12,014 nucleotides of DNA from the NCBI GenBank assembly GCA_014804495.1, contig JAAUZS010000101.1:1-12014 (forward strand), given 5' to 3'. The position numbers and the translations under genes were made by a program. The DNA comes from Lachnospiraceae bacterium. Its GTDB lineage: Bacteria; Bacillota; Clostridia; Lachnospirales; Lachnospiraceae. The number at the start of each line of letters is the position of its first letter. The stretch's first letter is position 1. Positions 1-5,650 of this stretch are shown one piece after another. The notes under the pieces are model-generated. The model made no database searches. It worked only from the letters and a program-made list of their open reading frames with translations, and was not told the DNA's origin.

Positions 1-59
1 AATGACACAGTTTTCGCCCATTATCAAATGCAGAGTCATTGTTGTAACTTTATAAACAA

Positions 60-96
60 TTGCACAAATGGCTAAAATAGAGGCTTTTTTGTGCAA
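60..96. repeat. Inverted repeat upstream of the radical SAM gene
   Basis: TTGCACAAA (60-68) is matched by its exact reverse complement TTTGTGCAA (88-96), leaving a 19-nt centre. It lies 31 bp before the radical SAM start codon. It could be an operator or an mRNA hairpin. No U-run follows on either strand, so it is not a standard terminator. Positions 1-127 hold no recognisable coding sequence; the preceding open frames end at 52 and 78 and resemble nothing known. Confidence 0.35.
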
Positions 97-127
97 AATA
101 AATAAGAAAGTATAGAGAGTATGAAAA

Positions 128-727
128 ATGGTAATTTTGTATGAGGTGCATGAAAATTTGTATGTTAATATGACAAATCGTTGTCCGTGTTCGTGTACAT
201 TTTGTCTGCGTCAGACGAAGGATGAGATGAATCATTCGGGAAGTCTGTGGCTGGAGCGTGAGCCGAGTGTGGATGAGGTAATTGCGGAATTTGATAAATT
301 TGATATGACGAAGTATAAGGAACTGGTATTTTGCGGATTCGGTGAGCCGACAGAGCGGTTGGATGACCTTTTGAAAGTAGCCGCATTTGCAAAAGAACAG
401 TTTCATATTATGATACGTATTAACACAAATGGACTCTCTGATTTGATTTATGACAAAGATACGGCGCCTATGTTTGAAGGGCTTGTAGATACCATTTCAA
501 TCAGTCTGAATACTCCTAATAGTGAGGAATATCTGAAACTGACACGAAGTAAATTCGGGATTCAGTCACATGAGGCAATGCTGCGTTTCGCGGGAAATGT
601 ACGTAAATATGTACCCAACGTAATCCTGTCTACCGTCGAAACCACAATTTCCAAGGAAGAAGAGCAACAGTGCCGGGAAATCTGTGATAAGATAGGCGTG
701 ACTTATAGAATCAGGCCGTTTGAATAA
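128..727 (+). CDS. TatD-associated radical SAM protein
   Basis: This is a 199-residue radical SAM enzyme. The cluster motif CxxxCxxC is present as Cys19, Cys23 and Cys26 in the segment NRCPCSCTFC and would ligate the 4Fe-4S cluster that cleaves S-adenosylmethionine. A glycine-rich SAM-binding strand, FCGFGEPTE, follows near residues 68-76, and an RINTNG strand near 97-102. The N-terminal pattern YEVHENLYVNMTNRC matches the small clostridial family annotated as 'TatD family-associated radical SAM protein', whose substrate is unknown to me. Length is near normal for that family. ATG 128 is chosen because the conserved N-terminus begins there; the upstream ribosome site is weak (AGAGAG). The ATG at 121 opens only a seven-codon frame. 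No TatD nuclease gene is visible immediately upstream. The gene converges on the MerR gene with a 12-nt gap. The family call is firm; the reaction is unknown. Confidence 0.85.
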   Translation: MVILYEVHENLYVNMTNRCPCSCTFCLRQTKDEMNHSGSLWLEREPSVDEVIAEFDKFDMTKYKELVFCGFGEPTERLDDLLKVAAFAKEQFHIMIRINTNGLSDLIYDKDTAPMFEGLVDTISISLNTPNSEEYLKLTRSKFGIQSHEAMLRFAGNVRKYVPNVILSTVETTISKEEEQQCREICDKIGVTYRIRPFE

Positions 728-739
728 AATGGACTGCTG

Positions 740-1576
740 TTATTCCTGTTTCATATAGTACTGTAATTCAAAAGGATATCCGTCCTTTTTATTTTGTTCT
801 GAGGTGGCGTCTGTTTCAATAATATAGAATGAGTCGCCATGCAGAACTTCTTTCATCTCTTCCTGCACAGACCCTGACATATGGGTAGAGATTTTGCGAT
901 AGATATAGTCTCCGGCAGGAAGAGTGCGTACTGCATCTTTAGCTTTCTTTACAGAATTGCTTTCTACAGAATCTGCATTGATTGTCAGAAACATATATCG
1001 TGTCAATTCTCCGTTATTATATTCATGAATAATACCGGAAGGATAGGCAACGGCTATTTTCATCTGTTGTGCGGTTACAAACAGTTTCAGTATGTATTGG
1101 CCGTAGTATTTCGGTGTATCCATATCCTCCAAAGGAACAGTCAGAACTACGCGGGTATCAAGTGTATTCTGATAAAAGCCGTCTGGCAGCATAATACCCG
1201 ACTTGCTTTCCGGAATCTTAGCCATACCGTTAACTGAGCCGGAAAGCTGCTGCAGGGTATCCTGAAGCGCCTCAAGGCAGTTGTGGATTTCCATGATTTT
1301 TTCTTCTGCAAGAATCTTTCCGTCATAAAGGAGCTTCTGCAGATTAATGGAGCCGTTTTCTACATATCCGTTCAAGTCCTTCAGCGGAATTCCGAGCTTG
1401 ATGCAAAGCGTAATAGCGTCGAGTAGATATAGCTGCTCCTGAGTATAGTAGCGGTAATTAGTCTGCTCATTGACGAAGGCGGGCTTTAAGATACCGATTC
1501 TGTCGTAATACCGTAGGGACTTGATGCTGACGTTTTTTAGCTTGGAAACTTTTCCGATGGATAAATACTTGCTCAT
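740..1576 (-). CDS. MerR family transcriptional regulator with GyrI-like effector domain
   Basis: This is a 278-residue DNA-binding regulator of the BmrR/TipA type. Residues about 3-70 form the MerR winged helix-turn-helix (YLSIGKVSKLKNVSIKSLRYYD, then RYYTQEQLYLLD). A helical dimerisation stretch runs to about 115. Residues about 125-278 resemble the GyrI-like effector-binding domain that senses drugs or other hydrophobic ligands. An ATG also lies at 1582, but AAAGGAG would be only 1-2 nt from it; the ATG at 1576 sits 7 nt after AGGAG and starts at the usual MSKYLSIG position, so 1576 is preferred. Such regulators usually activate a nearby efflux or detoxification gene, often from an elongated spacer promoter. 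No transporter lies beside it here, so it may act on itself or elsewhere. A perfect 16-bp dyad lies upstream at 1639-1654. Confidence 0.9.
   Translation of the reverse strand: MSKYLSIGKVSKLKNVSIKSLRYYDRIGILKPAFVNEQTNYRYYTQEQLYLLDAITLCIKLGIPLKDLNGYVENGSINLQKLLYDGKILAEEKIMEIHNCLEALQDTLQQLSGSVNGMAKIPESKSGIMLPDGFYQNTLDTRVVLTVPLEDMDTPKYYGQYILKLFVTAQQMKIAVAYPSGIIHEYNNGELTRYMFLTINADSVESNSVKKAKDAVRTLPAGDYIYRKISTHMSGSVQEEMKEVLHGDSFYIIETDATSEQNKKDGYPFELQYYMKQE
770..795 (+). terminator. Possible weak terminator for the radical SAM gene
   Basis: AAAAGGA (770-776) and TCCTTTT (783-789) form a 7-bp stem with a 6-nt loop, followed by a T-rich run. It lies inside the 3' end of the convergent MerR gene. The stem has only two G-C pairs, so termination would be weak. 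No better candidate exists in the 12-nt gap between the two genes. Confidence 0.25.
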
Positions 1577-1638
1577 TTGCATGCTCCTTTTTTATATTCA
1601 AAGACTGTTTATGTATCTACAAAGCCTTGCAAAACTCT

Positions 1639-1654
1639 ACCATAATGTTATGGT
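1639..1654. promoter_or_regulatory. Perfect 7-2-7 dyad upstream of the MerR gene
   Basis: ACCATAA-TG-TTATGGT is a perfect palindrome 63 bp upstream of the MerR start. Dyads of this kind are typical MerR operators, so autoregulation is plausible. I could not find a convincing pair of -35/-10 boxes flanking it on either strand. The rest of the 1577-1769 gap shows no gene. Confidence 0.35.
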
Positions 1655-1769
1655 TAATATATACTATGACATACTTCTTGGTATTTTGCAATATTTTTTC
1701 CTAAATTAACTTCTTTTTCGGGAAAGTCGGAAAAATGTTTCAATTAAATACTGTACATATAGAAATTCA

Positions 1770-2258
1770 CTATTTCCTATCATCAGTTATAATATGTTCT
1801 ATTCCGGAATGTTCTTTACTAAGATAATCTTTCATAAAACTTGGGAATGCGATATATTTGTCCAAATCATTTATAGGTATCCAGTGCATTTCTTCTTTTA
1901 CTCCATGAATTGTACTATTGCTGTGAAGTTCTTGTGTTCCTCTTGATTTCATTAAGAAGTAGAAACTTATTTCATGGCAGTTTAATCCCTTTAATGTTCC
2001 GGTGTTTTCATTAAAAAAATTTTCATGGATAACTGCCAGCCGGTCTATCTCATAGTGAACGCCTGTTTCCTCAAATACTTCGCGAAGAACTGCATCCTCA
2101 GCTGTTTCGCCCATCTGAACACCACCGCCGATGGAATATAAGTAATTTTCTTTCTCATTTCCGGCAAAAAGCACACAACCATTTTCTATAATAATTGCTC
2201 CTGCACGGTATCGAAACCAATTATTTTCTTTGGTAAAACCACAATCATACATTTTCAT
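1770..2258 (-). CDS. Nudix hydrolase
   Basis: This is a 162-residue Nudix (NTP-pyrophosphohydrolase-like) protein. The full Nudix box GX5EX7REUXEEXGU is present at residues 45-67, running from GGVQMGE through REVFEETGV. The catalytic metal-binding glutamates are at 60, 63 and 64. The family hydrolyses nucleoside diphosphates linked to another group; the substrate cannot be deduced here. The open frame extends upstream to 2339. The ATG at 2258 is chosen because GGAGG lies 10 nt before it and the first residues (MKMYDCGFTKENNWFRYR) look like the natural start of this clostridial subfamily. The upstream 27 codons have no good ribosome site. It lies downstream of a bulged hairpin at 2355-2400 and on the same strand as the unknown ORF before it, so co-transcription is possible. 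No terminator is visible after its stop. Confidence 0.9.
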   Translation of the reverse strand: MKMYDCGFTKENNWFRYRAGAIIIENGCVLFAGNEKENYLYSIGGGVQMGETAEDAVLREVFEETGVHYEIDRLAVIHENFFNENTGTLKGLNCHEISFYFLMKSRGTQELHSNSTIHGVKEEMHWIPINDLDKYIAFPSFMKDYLSKEHSGIEHIITDDRK

Positions 2259-2354
2259 TGTTATAAATCCTCCGCAATTTGTAGTCGGGAAAATTCCTTT
2301 TTGGGCAAACTTATGCAAAGCGGAAACTTTGATGTGCATCTTCTACGGATTGAC

Positions 2355-2400
2355 TGCAATAAGGCTGAAGATGGGTTAAAGACCAATTCAGCCTATTGCA
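2355..2400. repeat. Long inverted repeat with one bulged base
   Basis: TGCAATAAGGCTGAA (2355-2369) pairs with TTCAGCCTATTGCA (2387-2400), giving 14 base pairs with a single bulged A and a 17-nt loop that contains a further GGT/ACC pairing. It overlaps the TGA and last codons of the unknown minus-strand ORF. No T-run follows on either side, so it may be a processing or stability hairpin between that ORF and the Nudix gene rather than a terminator. Confidence 0.55.
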
Positions 2401-2702
2401 TCTACGAAATCTACCAGTGGAAATGCATAAATGTTCCGATGTTTGTTTTCAGGCACAAGCAAAAGTAATCTGTAATCTTTACTTCGTACCATAACATTTG
2501 CCCATATTATTCTTGTTCGTTTTTTCCTTTCATATTCATATACTATTTTTTTATGATTAAGAAGTCTGTTTCCAAGATTTAGCGGCCATGGTGAAGGTCT
2601 TACCTTGGTGGCATTGGCAATGTTATATTTCACGTCTGAATTTTTCAATGTTACATATTCAACCAACAAGCAGACCGCAATCAGAAAATTTCTTTTTTTC
2701 AT
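2388..2702 (-). CDS. Hypothetical protein, possibly the 3' part of a frameshifted gene
   Basis: I do not recognise this 104-codon frame. It is basic, with a hydrophobic stretch near residues 6-14 and a coherent later part (KIVYEYERKKRTRIIW, then LLLLVPENKHRNIYAFPLVDF). The listed ATG at 2702 has no ribosome binding site. A second ATG at 2730 lies one base after the TAG of the upstream gene. It opens a different frame reading MDKIIMLLENEKKKFSDCGLL before a stop at 2659-2661. Joining that frame to this one needs a single-base shift, perhaps in the A7 run at 2693-2699. The gene may therefore be a coupled second cistron that has suffered an indel, or a sequencing error. No membrane topology or family can be claimed. 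Its stop codon lies inside the inverted repeat at 2355-2400. Confidence 0.4.
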   Translation of the reverse strand: MKKRNFLIAVCLLVEYVTLKNSDVKYNIANATKVRPSPWPLNLGNRLLNHKKIVYEYERKKRTRIIWANVMVRSKDYRLLLLVPENKHRNIYAFPLVDFVDAIG

Positions 2703-2731
2703 TTTCTAATAACATAATAATTTTATCCATA

Positions 2732-3487
2732 CTATCTCAATGCGCTTCTTGCTTGAAACTCATTATCCAGATGCGCTATAAATCGTTCATACTGCTTTCT
2801 TGCAAAATCATCATCACTTAATGCCATAAAAGTAAAATTCGTCATTGCGAAATGATGAAATTCTAAAAGACTTGGATAACAGTCTCTCCCATATATGAAA
2901 TTTTTTGTTAGTTCATCCAGTTTATCCATTTTATCCGAAAAAGCTTGCCAGTCAATTATTTCCGAATAGAATTTTGCATTTGTTTCTGCATCCTTTATTA
3001 ATTGTCTGATAGGATAATAATCATAAGGGAATCCATTCAATGTACCCAAGGTTATTTTATTGTTATAAACAAGTCCATATGTTCCGTTGTGTATGATATC
3101 ATATACCCCCGAACCTTTAGAATGATAAATCATTCTTTTCTCACAGTATTCATCTGCTACATTTTTTATTTGTAATAGTTTTTCCTTATCTGCACATTCA
3201 TCTATCGTTGCCTTTATTACATAAACAGGATAATCTTCACCTCTGATATGCCCTACGAAATATAATTTTCTGTCTCTATCCATAAACAAAGTGCATTTTA
3301 CATTTGACCAATCTTGTTCGGTGATAGGGTGTATATAGTGTATCTTTTGGGTTACGATTTTCATTTCAATTGTCAAATCTTCCATAATTATCCTTCCCAC
3401 AATACAAATTTTACCTTTATTATCTACGTCCCATCTACATCTTGTTCCATCAATTGTTATGCTCGTAATTTCATTAATATCTTCCAC
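2732..3487 (-). CDS. Hypothetical protein
   Basis: I do not recognise this 251-codon protein. It appears soluble, with no signal peptide or membrane segment. The N-terminal half reads as mixed beta strands (KIVTQKIHYIHPI, LYFVGHIRG, YPVYVIKATID). The C-terminal third is helical and acidic (YSEIIDWQAFSDKMDKLDELTKNF, ending in DDDFARKQYERFIAHLD). The longest frame starts at a GTG (3487) with no ribosome site. The in-frame ATG at 3385 has AAGGA 5 nt upstream and is a real alternative, giving 217 residues. I keep the GTG as an outer bound because the upstream 34 residues read like protein, for example TIDGTRCRWDVDNKGKICIVG. The stop is one base before another possible start at 2730, which suggests a two-gene unit. 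Confidence 0.6.
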   Translation of the reverse strand: MEDINEITSITIDGTRCRWDVDNKGKICIVGRIIMEDLTIEMKIVTQKIHYIHPITEQDWSNVKCTLFMDRDRKLYFVGHIRGEDYPVYVIKATIDECADKEKLLQIKNVADEYCEKRMIYHSKGSGVYDIIHNGTYGLVYNNKITLGTLNGFPYDYYPIRQLIKDAETNAKFYSEIIDWQAFSDKMDKLDELTKNFIYGRDCYPSLLEFHHFAMTNFTFMALSDDDFARKQYERFIAHLDNEFQARSALR

Positions 3488-3653
3488 TCTATTTGCTTGT
3501 ATATTTTAATATAACACAAAATAATACTACGATAAAGTTTAATTAAGGAAAGAATTGATTTCATAGTAGTTATTTATTTTACAGGGGAAGGACTAAGTGA
3601 ACAATGCGGATCATTTCCCATGGTTTGGTAGATAATGTGGTTTTGAATTGTAC

Positions 3654-3682
3654 TTGAAATTTTACGTAATTTTGAATATAAT
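3654..3682 (+). promoter_or_regulatory. Promoter for the small acidic protein gene
   Basis: TTGAAA (3654-3659) and a perfect TATAAT (3677-3682) are separated by 17 bp. Transcription would start near 3689, about 26 nt before the ATG at 3715. This is one of the strongest vegetative promoters in the window. The rest of the 3488-3653 gap shows no convincing gene. Confidence 0.75.
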
Positions 3683-3714
3683 ATAGATAGTAATCAAGAA
3701 AGAAGGATTTGCAT

Positions 3715-3921
3715 ATGAGCGATAGAGAAAAAGCATATCAGCTTTTGGACGCTGTGCCGGATTATAAAATCGGATATGTTGTAGCTTTTTTACAGGGACT
3801 TACAGCTTGTGAAGAGGGTAAAGATGAATTATATTGCCAGAAATTGTATCAAAATTATTTGGAAGACACGGCTACTGACAAAGATGAAACCTATACTTTA
3901 GATGAGTGCAAGAAAGAATAG
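3715..3921 (+). CDS. Small acidic protein, antitoxin-like, possibly C-terminally truncated
   Basis: This is a 68-residue protein (MSDREKAYQLLDAVPDYKIGYV and onward), rich in Asp and Glu and predicted mostly helical. ATG 3715 is chosen because AAGGA lies 7 nt upstream; the TTG at 3709 would be too close. The layout (REKAYQLLD-VP-YK-GYV-AFLQG, an acidic middle, a terminal 'LDECKKE') resembles small clostridial proteins found as putative antitoxins next to RelE/ParE-type toxins. That comparison is from memory and tentative. No toxin gene accompanies it here. Relatives I recall continue with Trp after KKE; here the next codon is TAG, and the following bases already belong to a methyltransferase remnant on the other strand. 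The last residues may therefore have been lost at a deletion junction. The strong promoter at 3654-3682 suggests it is still transcribed. Confidence 0.65.
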   Translation: MSDREKAYQLLDAVPDYKIGYVVAFLQGLTACEEGKDELYCQKLYQNYLEDTATDKDETYTLDECKKE

Positions 3922-4076
3922 GAGATAATAATCCGAAAAGTCAGCACAAATAAACTCAATATTTTAAAGTTGGATAGGTTTTCTTTTGCTCTATGGATTG
4001 TTTTGGGAGAAATATCTATTCCTGATAACTCATCAATAAGTTTATCATAGTGCGTTATAATATCTATGGCTCGCAT
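3921..4076 (-). pseudogene. Remnant of a class I SAM-dependent methyltransferase
   Basis: From 4067 down, the minus strand reads IDIITHYDKLIDE, the N-terminal signature of a common clostridial methyltransferase that normally starts MDIITHYD. Directly after it, near 4026-4031, comes GIDISPKTIHRAKENLSNF, which is the SAM-binding acidic-loop region normally found much further into such proteins. The intervening segment, including the expected glycine-rich motif I strand, is missing. At the AAAA run 3962-3965 the frame breaks: adding one A restores NIEFICADFSDYY, the expected next strand. The remnant then ends against the small acidic protein gene around 3920. It thus carries an internal deletion, a -1 frameshift and a 3' truncation. 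The original start codon may have become ATA (4067), with GGAG still present upstream. It should have no activity. Confidence 0.7.
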
Positions 4077-4129
4077 CTCCGTAAATCCCTGTTTCCATTT
4101 TCAAACCGGAAGTTGTATATATGTTTTTT

Positions 4130-4630
4130 TTATAAGCATCTTTCTGCAAGAATAACAGAATCGGACACATTACTTGTAGTTTCTTTCAATATCACAAACA
4201 TATTCTTCAACCAAAAATGTTCTGCCTGTGGATTACCTTTTACCCATGCTAATCTAATAGAAATAAATCCTTTCTGCCTAAGATAATCACATAATTCCGA
4301 AATAATTTCTGAGCCCACGCCTCTTTTCTGTATTGTCACATTTGTCATAAAGAAGCCTATATATGCGATTTTCTGCTCTGGGTATCCATCTATTAAATCC
4401 ATAACTGCAATTAATTTTCCTTCTTTATAAAATCCAATAAAAAACTTATCACTGATATTGGTATTTGGCGGAAGAGTAATCATGTCTTTTTTAATACTTT
4501 CCTCTGTAACCATTGGGGGGCAATACTCATAATATAATTTATTTTCACAGCATAAATTAAAAATATCTTGAATATCACTATTCCCAAGTCTTTTTACGAA
4601 ATACTTACTTGATAATTCGTTAATATCCAT
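4130..4630 (-). CDS. GNAT family N-acetyltransferase
   Basis: This is a 166-residue GCN5-related acetyltransferase. It would transfer an acetyl group from acetyl-CoA to an amine; the substrate is not evident. The core is visible: beta strands at IGFYKEGKLIAVMDLID and IAYIGFFMTNV, the acetyl-CoA pyrophosphate loop QKRGVGSEI at 101-109, then the helix EIISELCDYLRQKG and the late strand ISIRLAWVKGNPQAEHFWLKNMF. The frame opens at 4660, but ATG 4630 is chosen because GGAGG lies 6-8 nt before it and the upstream ten codons have no ribosome site. It has its own promoter at 4666-4694 and diverges from the acyltransferase gene. Members of this family in such islands often modify drugs or small metabolites, but nothing here identifies resistance. 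Confidence 0.88.
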   Translation of the reverse strand: MDINELSSKYFVKRLGNSDIQDIFNLCCENKLYYEYCPPMVTEESIKKDMITLPPNTNISDKFFIGFYKEGKLIAVMDLIDGYPEQKIAYIGFFMTNVTIQKRGVGSEIISELCDYLRQKGFISIRLAWVKGNPQAEHFWLKNMFVILKETTSNVSDSVILAERCL

Positions 4631-4665
4631 TTTGCACCTCCACAAATTCCAATTCTTCAATATGA

Positions 4666-4694
4666 ATTATAATCTATTTTTTGTAGTTACACAA
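4666..4694 (-). promoter_or_regulatory. Promoter for the GNAT gene
   Basis: On the minus strand TTGTGT (4694-4689) and a perfect TATAAT (4671-4666) are separated by 17 bp. Initiation near 4659 would give a leader of about 30 nt before the chosen ATG at 4630. This supports that start over the one at 4660. Confidence 0.6.
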
Positions 4695-4730
4695 TTCTGA
4701 ATAGGTTTACTTATTTTCTTTCTATGACCG

Positions 4731-4785
4731 TTGACACGTTATTGACTAGCTTTAAATTATTCTGATAAAATCAAGTCTAAAGGAG
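4731..4785 (+). promoter_or_regulatory. Promoter region and ribosome site of the acyltransferase-like gene
   Basis: Two overlapping promoter candidates are present. One pairs TTGACA (4731-4736) with TAAATT (4753-4758, 16-bp spacer). The other pairs TTGACT (4742-4747) with TAAAAT (4766-4771, 18-bp spacer). The ribosome binding site AAAGGAG follows at 4779-4785, 7 nt before ATG 4793. Confidence 0.55.
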
Positions 4786-4792
4786 TGTTAAT

Positions 4793-5650
4793 ATGACTTT
4801 AGAAACAATGATGTCAGAACTGCATTATACAAATGATATTGAGCAGGCAATTCTGCGAAAAATCCGTAATGATAAAAAGTTAATTGATGAAATTGCAGAA
4901 ACCGCATATCATGGGGAAGATTTTAATTTTGATTTATGTAAGCGCATGCCATTAACACGTTTGTCCGTTGTTACATATCTTTTGCTGCGTAAGTATGACG
5001 ATTACAAAGCTAAAGGAATTTCTGAAAATATTATTTTTGACACCTTTAGAGATGTTTCCTTGCGGGCAAAACTGTACTACAAGAAAAACGGCAAAGTTGA
5101 TATTGCAAAGGAAGACGTAATTTGGTTCCGCCATATAATGAATGTTGCTATATTCAAAATAGGTTCACTACAGTTTCAACCTTTTGAAATGATATATCTG
5201 GATGAAGAAACGATTGGTGAGCCTTACATGGTATTTACAAAAGAACAGAGAGAGACATTACCAACCGGTACGCCTGTAATAAACTGTCATATTCAACAGG
5301 ACGCAGATTTGAGTCCCGAAGCGGTTAAAGCATCTTTTCAAAGCGCTAAACGCTTTTTTTCAACTCATTACCCAACAGTGCAGTATAAGGCTTTTCTCTG
5401 CTATAGTTGGCTGCTCTATCCACCTATGGTAAAGAACCTTGCTGAAAAATCAAAAATAAAGCAATTTGCCGCCAATTTCTCCATCATTGGAGCTTGCAAT
5501 GATTCAGAACAGGCAATCGAATACCTTTTCGGGAAAGAATCAAAAAAAGAGCTTCCTGCCAATGCGACCACTCTTCAAAAGTTAGCATTGAACCATATAG
5601 AGATGTTTGGCTTTGCCTGCGGTATCATCGAAATTCGCAATCCTGTATAA
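4793..5650 (+). CDS. Acyltransferase-like protein with NAT_N and GNAT_C domains
   Basis: This is a 285-residue cytoplasmic protein. I recognise the arrangement of an N-terminal helical NAT_N-like domain (about 1-125) and a C-terminal GNAT_C-like domain (about 130-280), annotated as 'acyltransferase domain-containing protein' (formerly DUF5596). The supporting segments are VINCHIQQDADLSPEAVKAS, then YKAFLCYSWLLYPPM and IKQFAANFSI, which match the conserved INxHIP...LT/SPEA and CHSWLL...F.F pattern as I recall it. Length is normal for the family, and the substrate is unknown. The start is supported by AAAGGAG 7 nt upstream. Its last 26 bp overlap the 3' end of the convergent kinase gene. The usual CHSWLL core appears here as CYSWLL, with Tyr at the His position, which could affect catalysis if that His is functional. 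Confidence 0.75.
   Translation: MTLETMMSELHYTNDIEQAILRKIRNDKKLIDEIAETAYHGEDFNFDLCKRMPLTRLSVVTYLLLRKYDDYKAKGISENIIFDTFRDVSLRAKLYYKKNGKVDIAKEDVIWFRHIMNVAIFKIGSLQFQPFEMIYLDEETIGEPYMVFTKEQRETLPTGTPVINCHIQQDADLSPEAVKASFQSAKRFFSTHYPTVQYKAFLCYSWLLYPPMVKNLAEKSKIKQFAANFSIIGACNDSEQAIEYLFGKESKKELPANATTLQKLALNHIEMFGFACGIIEIRNPV

Noticed and set aside
1..127. End of an upstream tatD gene expected before a TatD-associated radical SAM gene
   Set aside because: None of the plus-strand frames resembles a TatD C-terminus.
1707..1735. TTTTTC/GAAAAA repeat as a terminator after the Nudix gene
   Set aside because: The stem is only 6 bp with a single G-C pair and has the wrong layout for a terminator on the minus strand.
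3597..3635. Short plus-strand frame reading VNNADHFPWFGR before a stop, resembling the tail of a hydrolase
   Set aside because: It is preceded by an in-frame stop at 3594-3596 and is only 12 codons long; the resemblance is too short to call a remnant.
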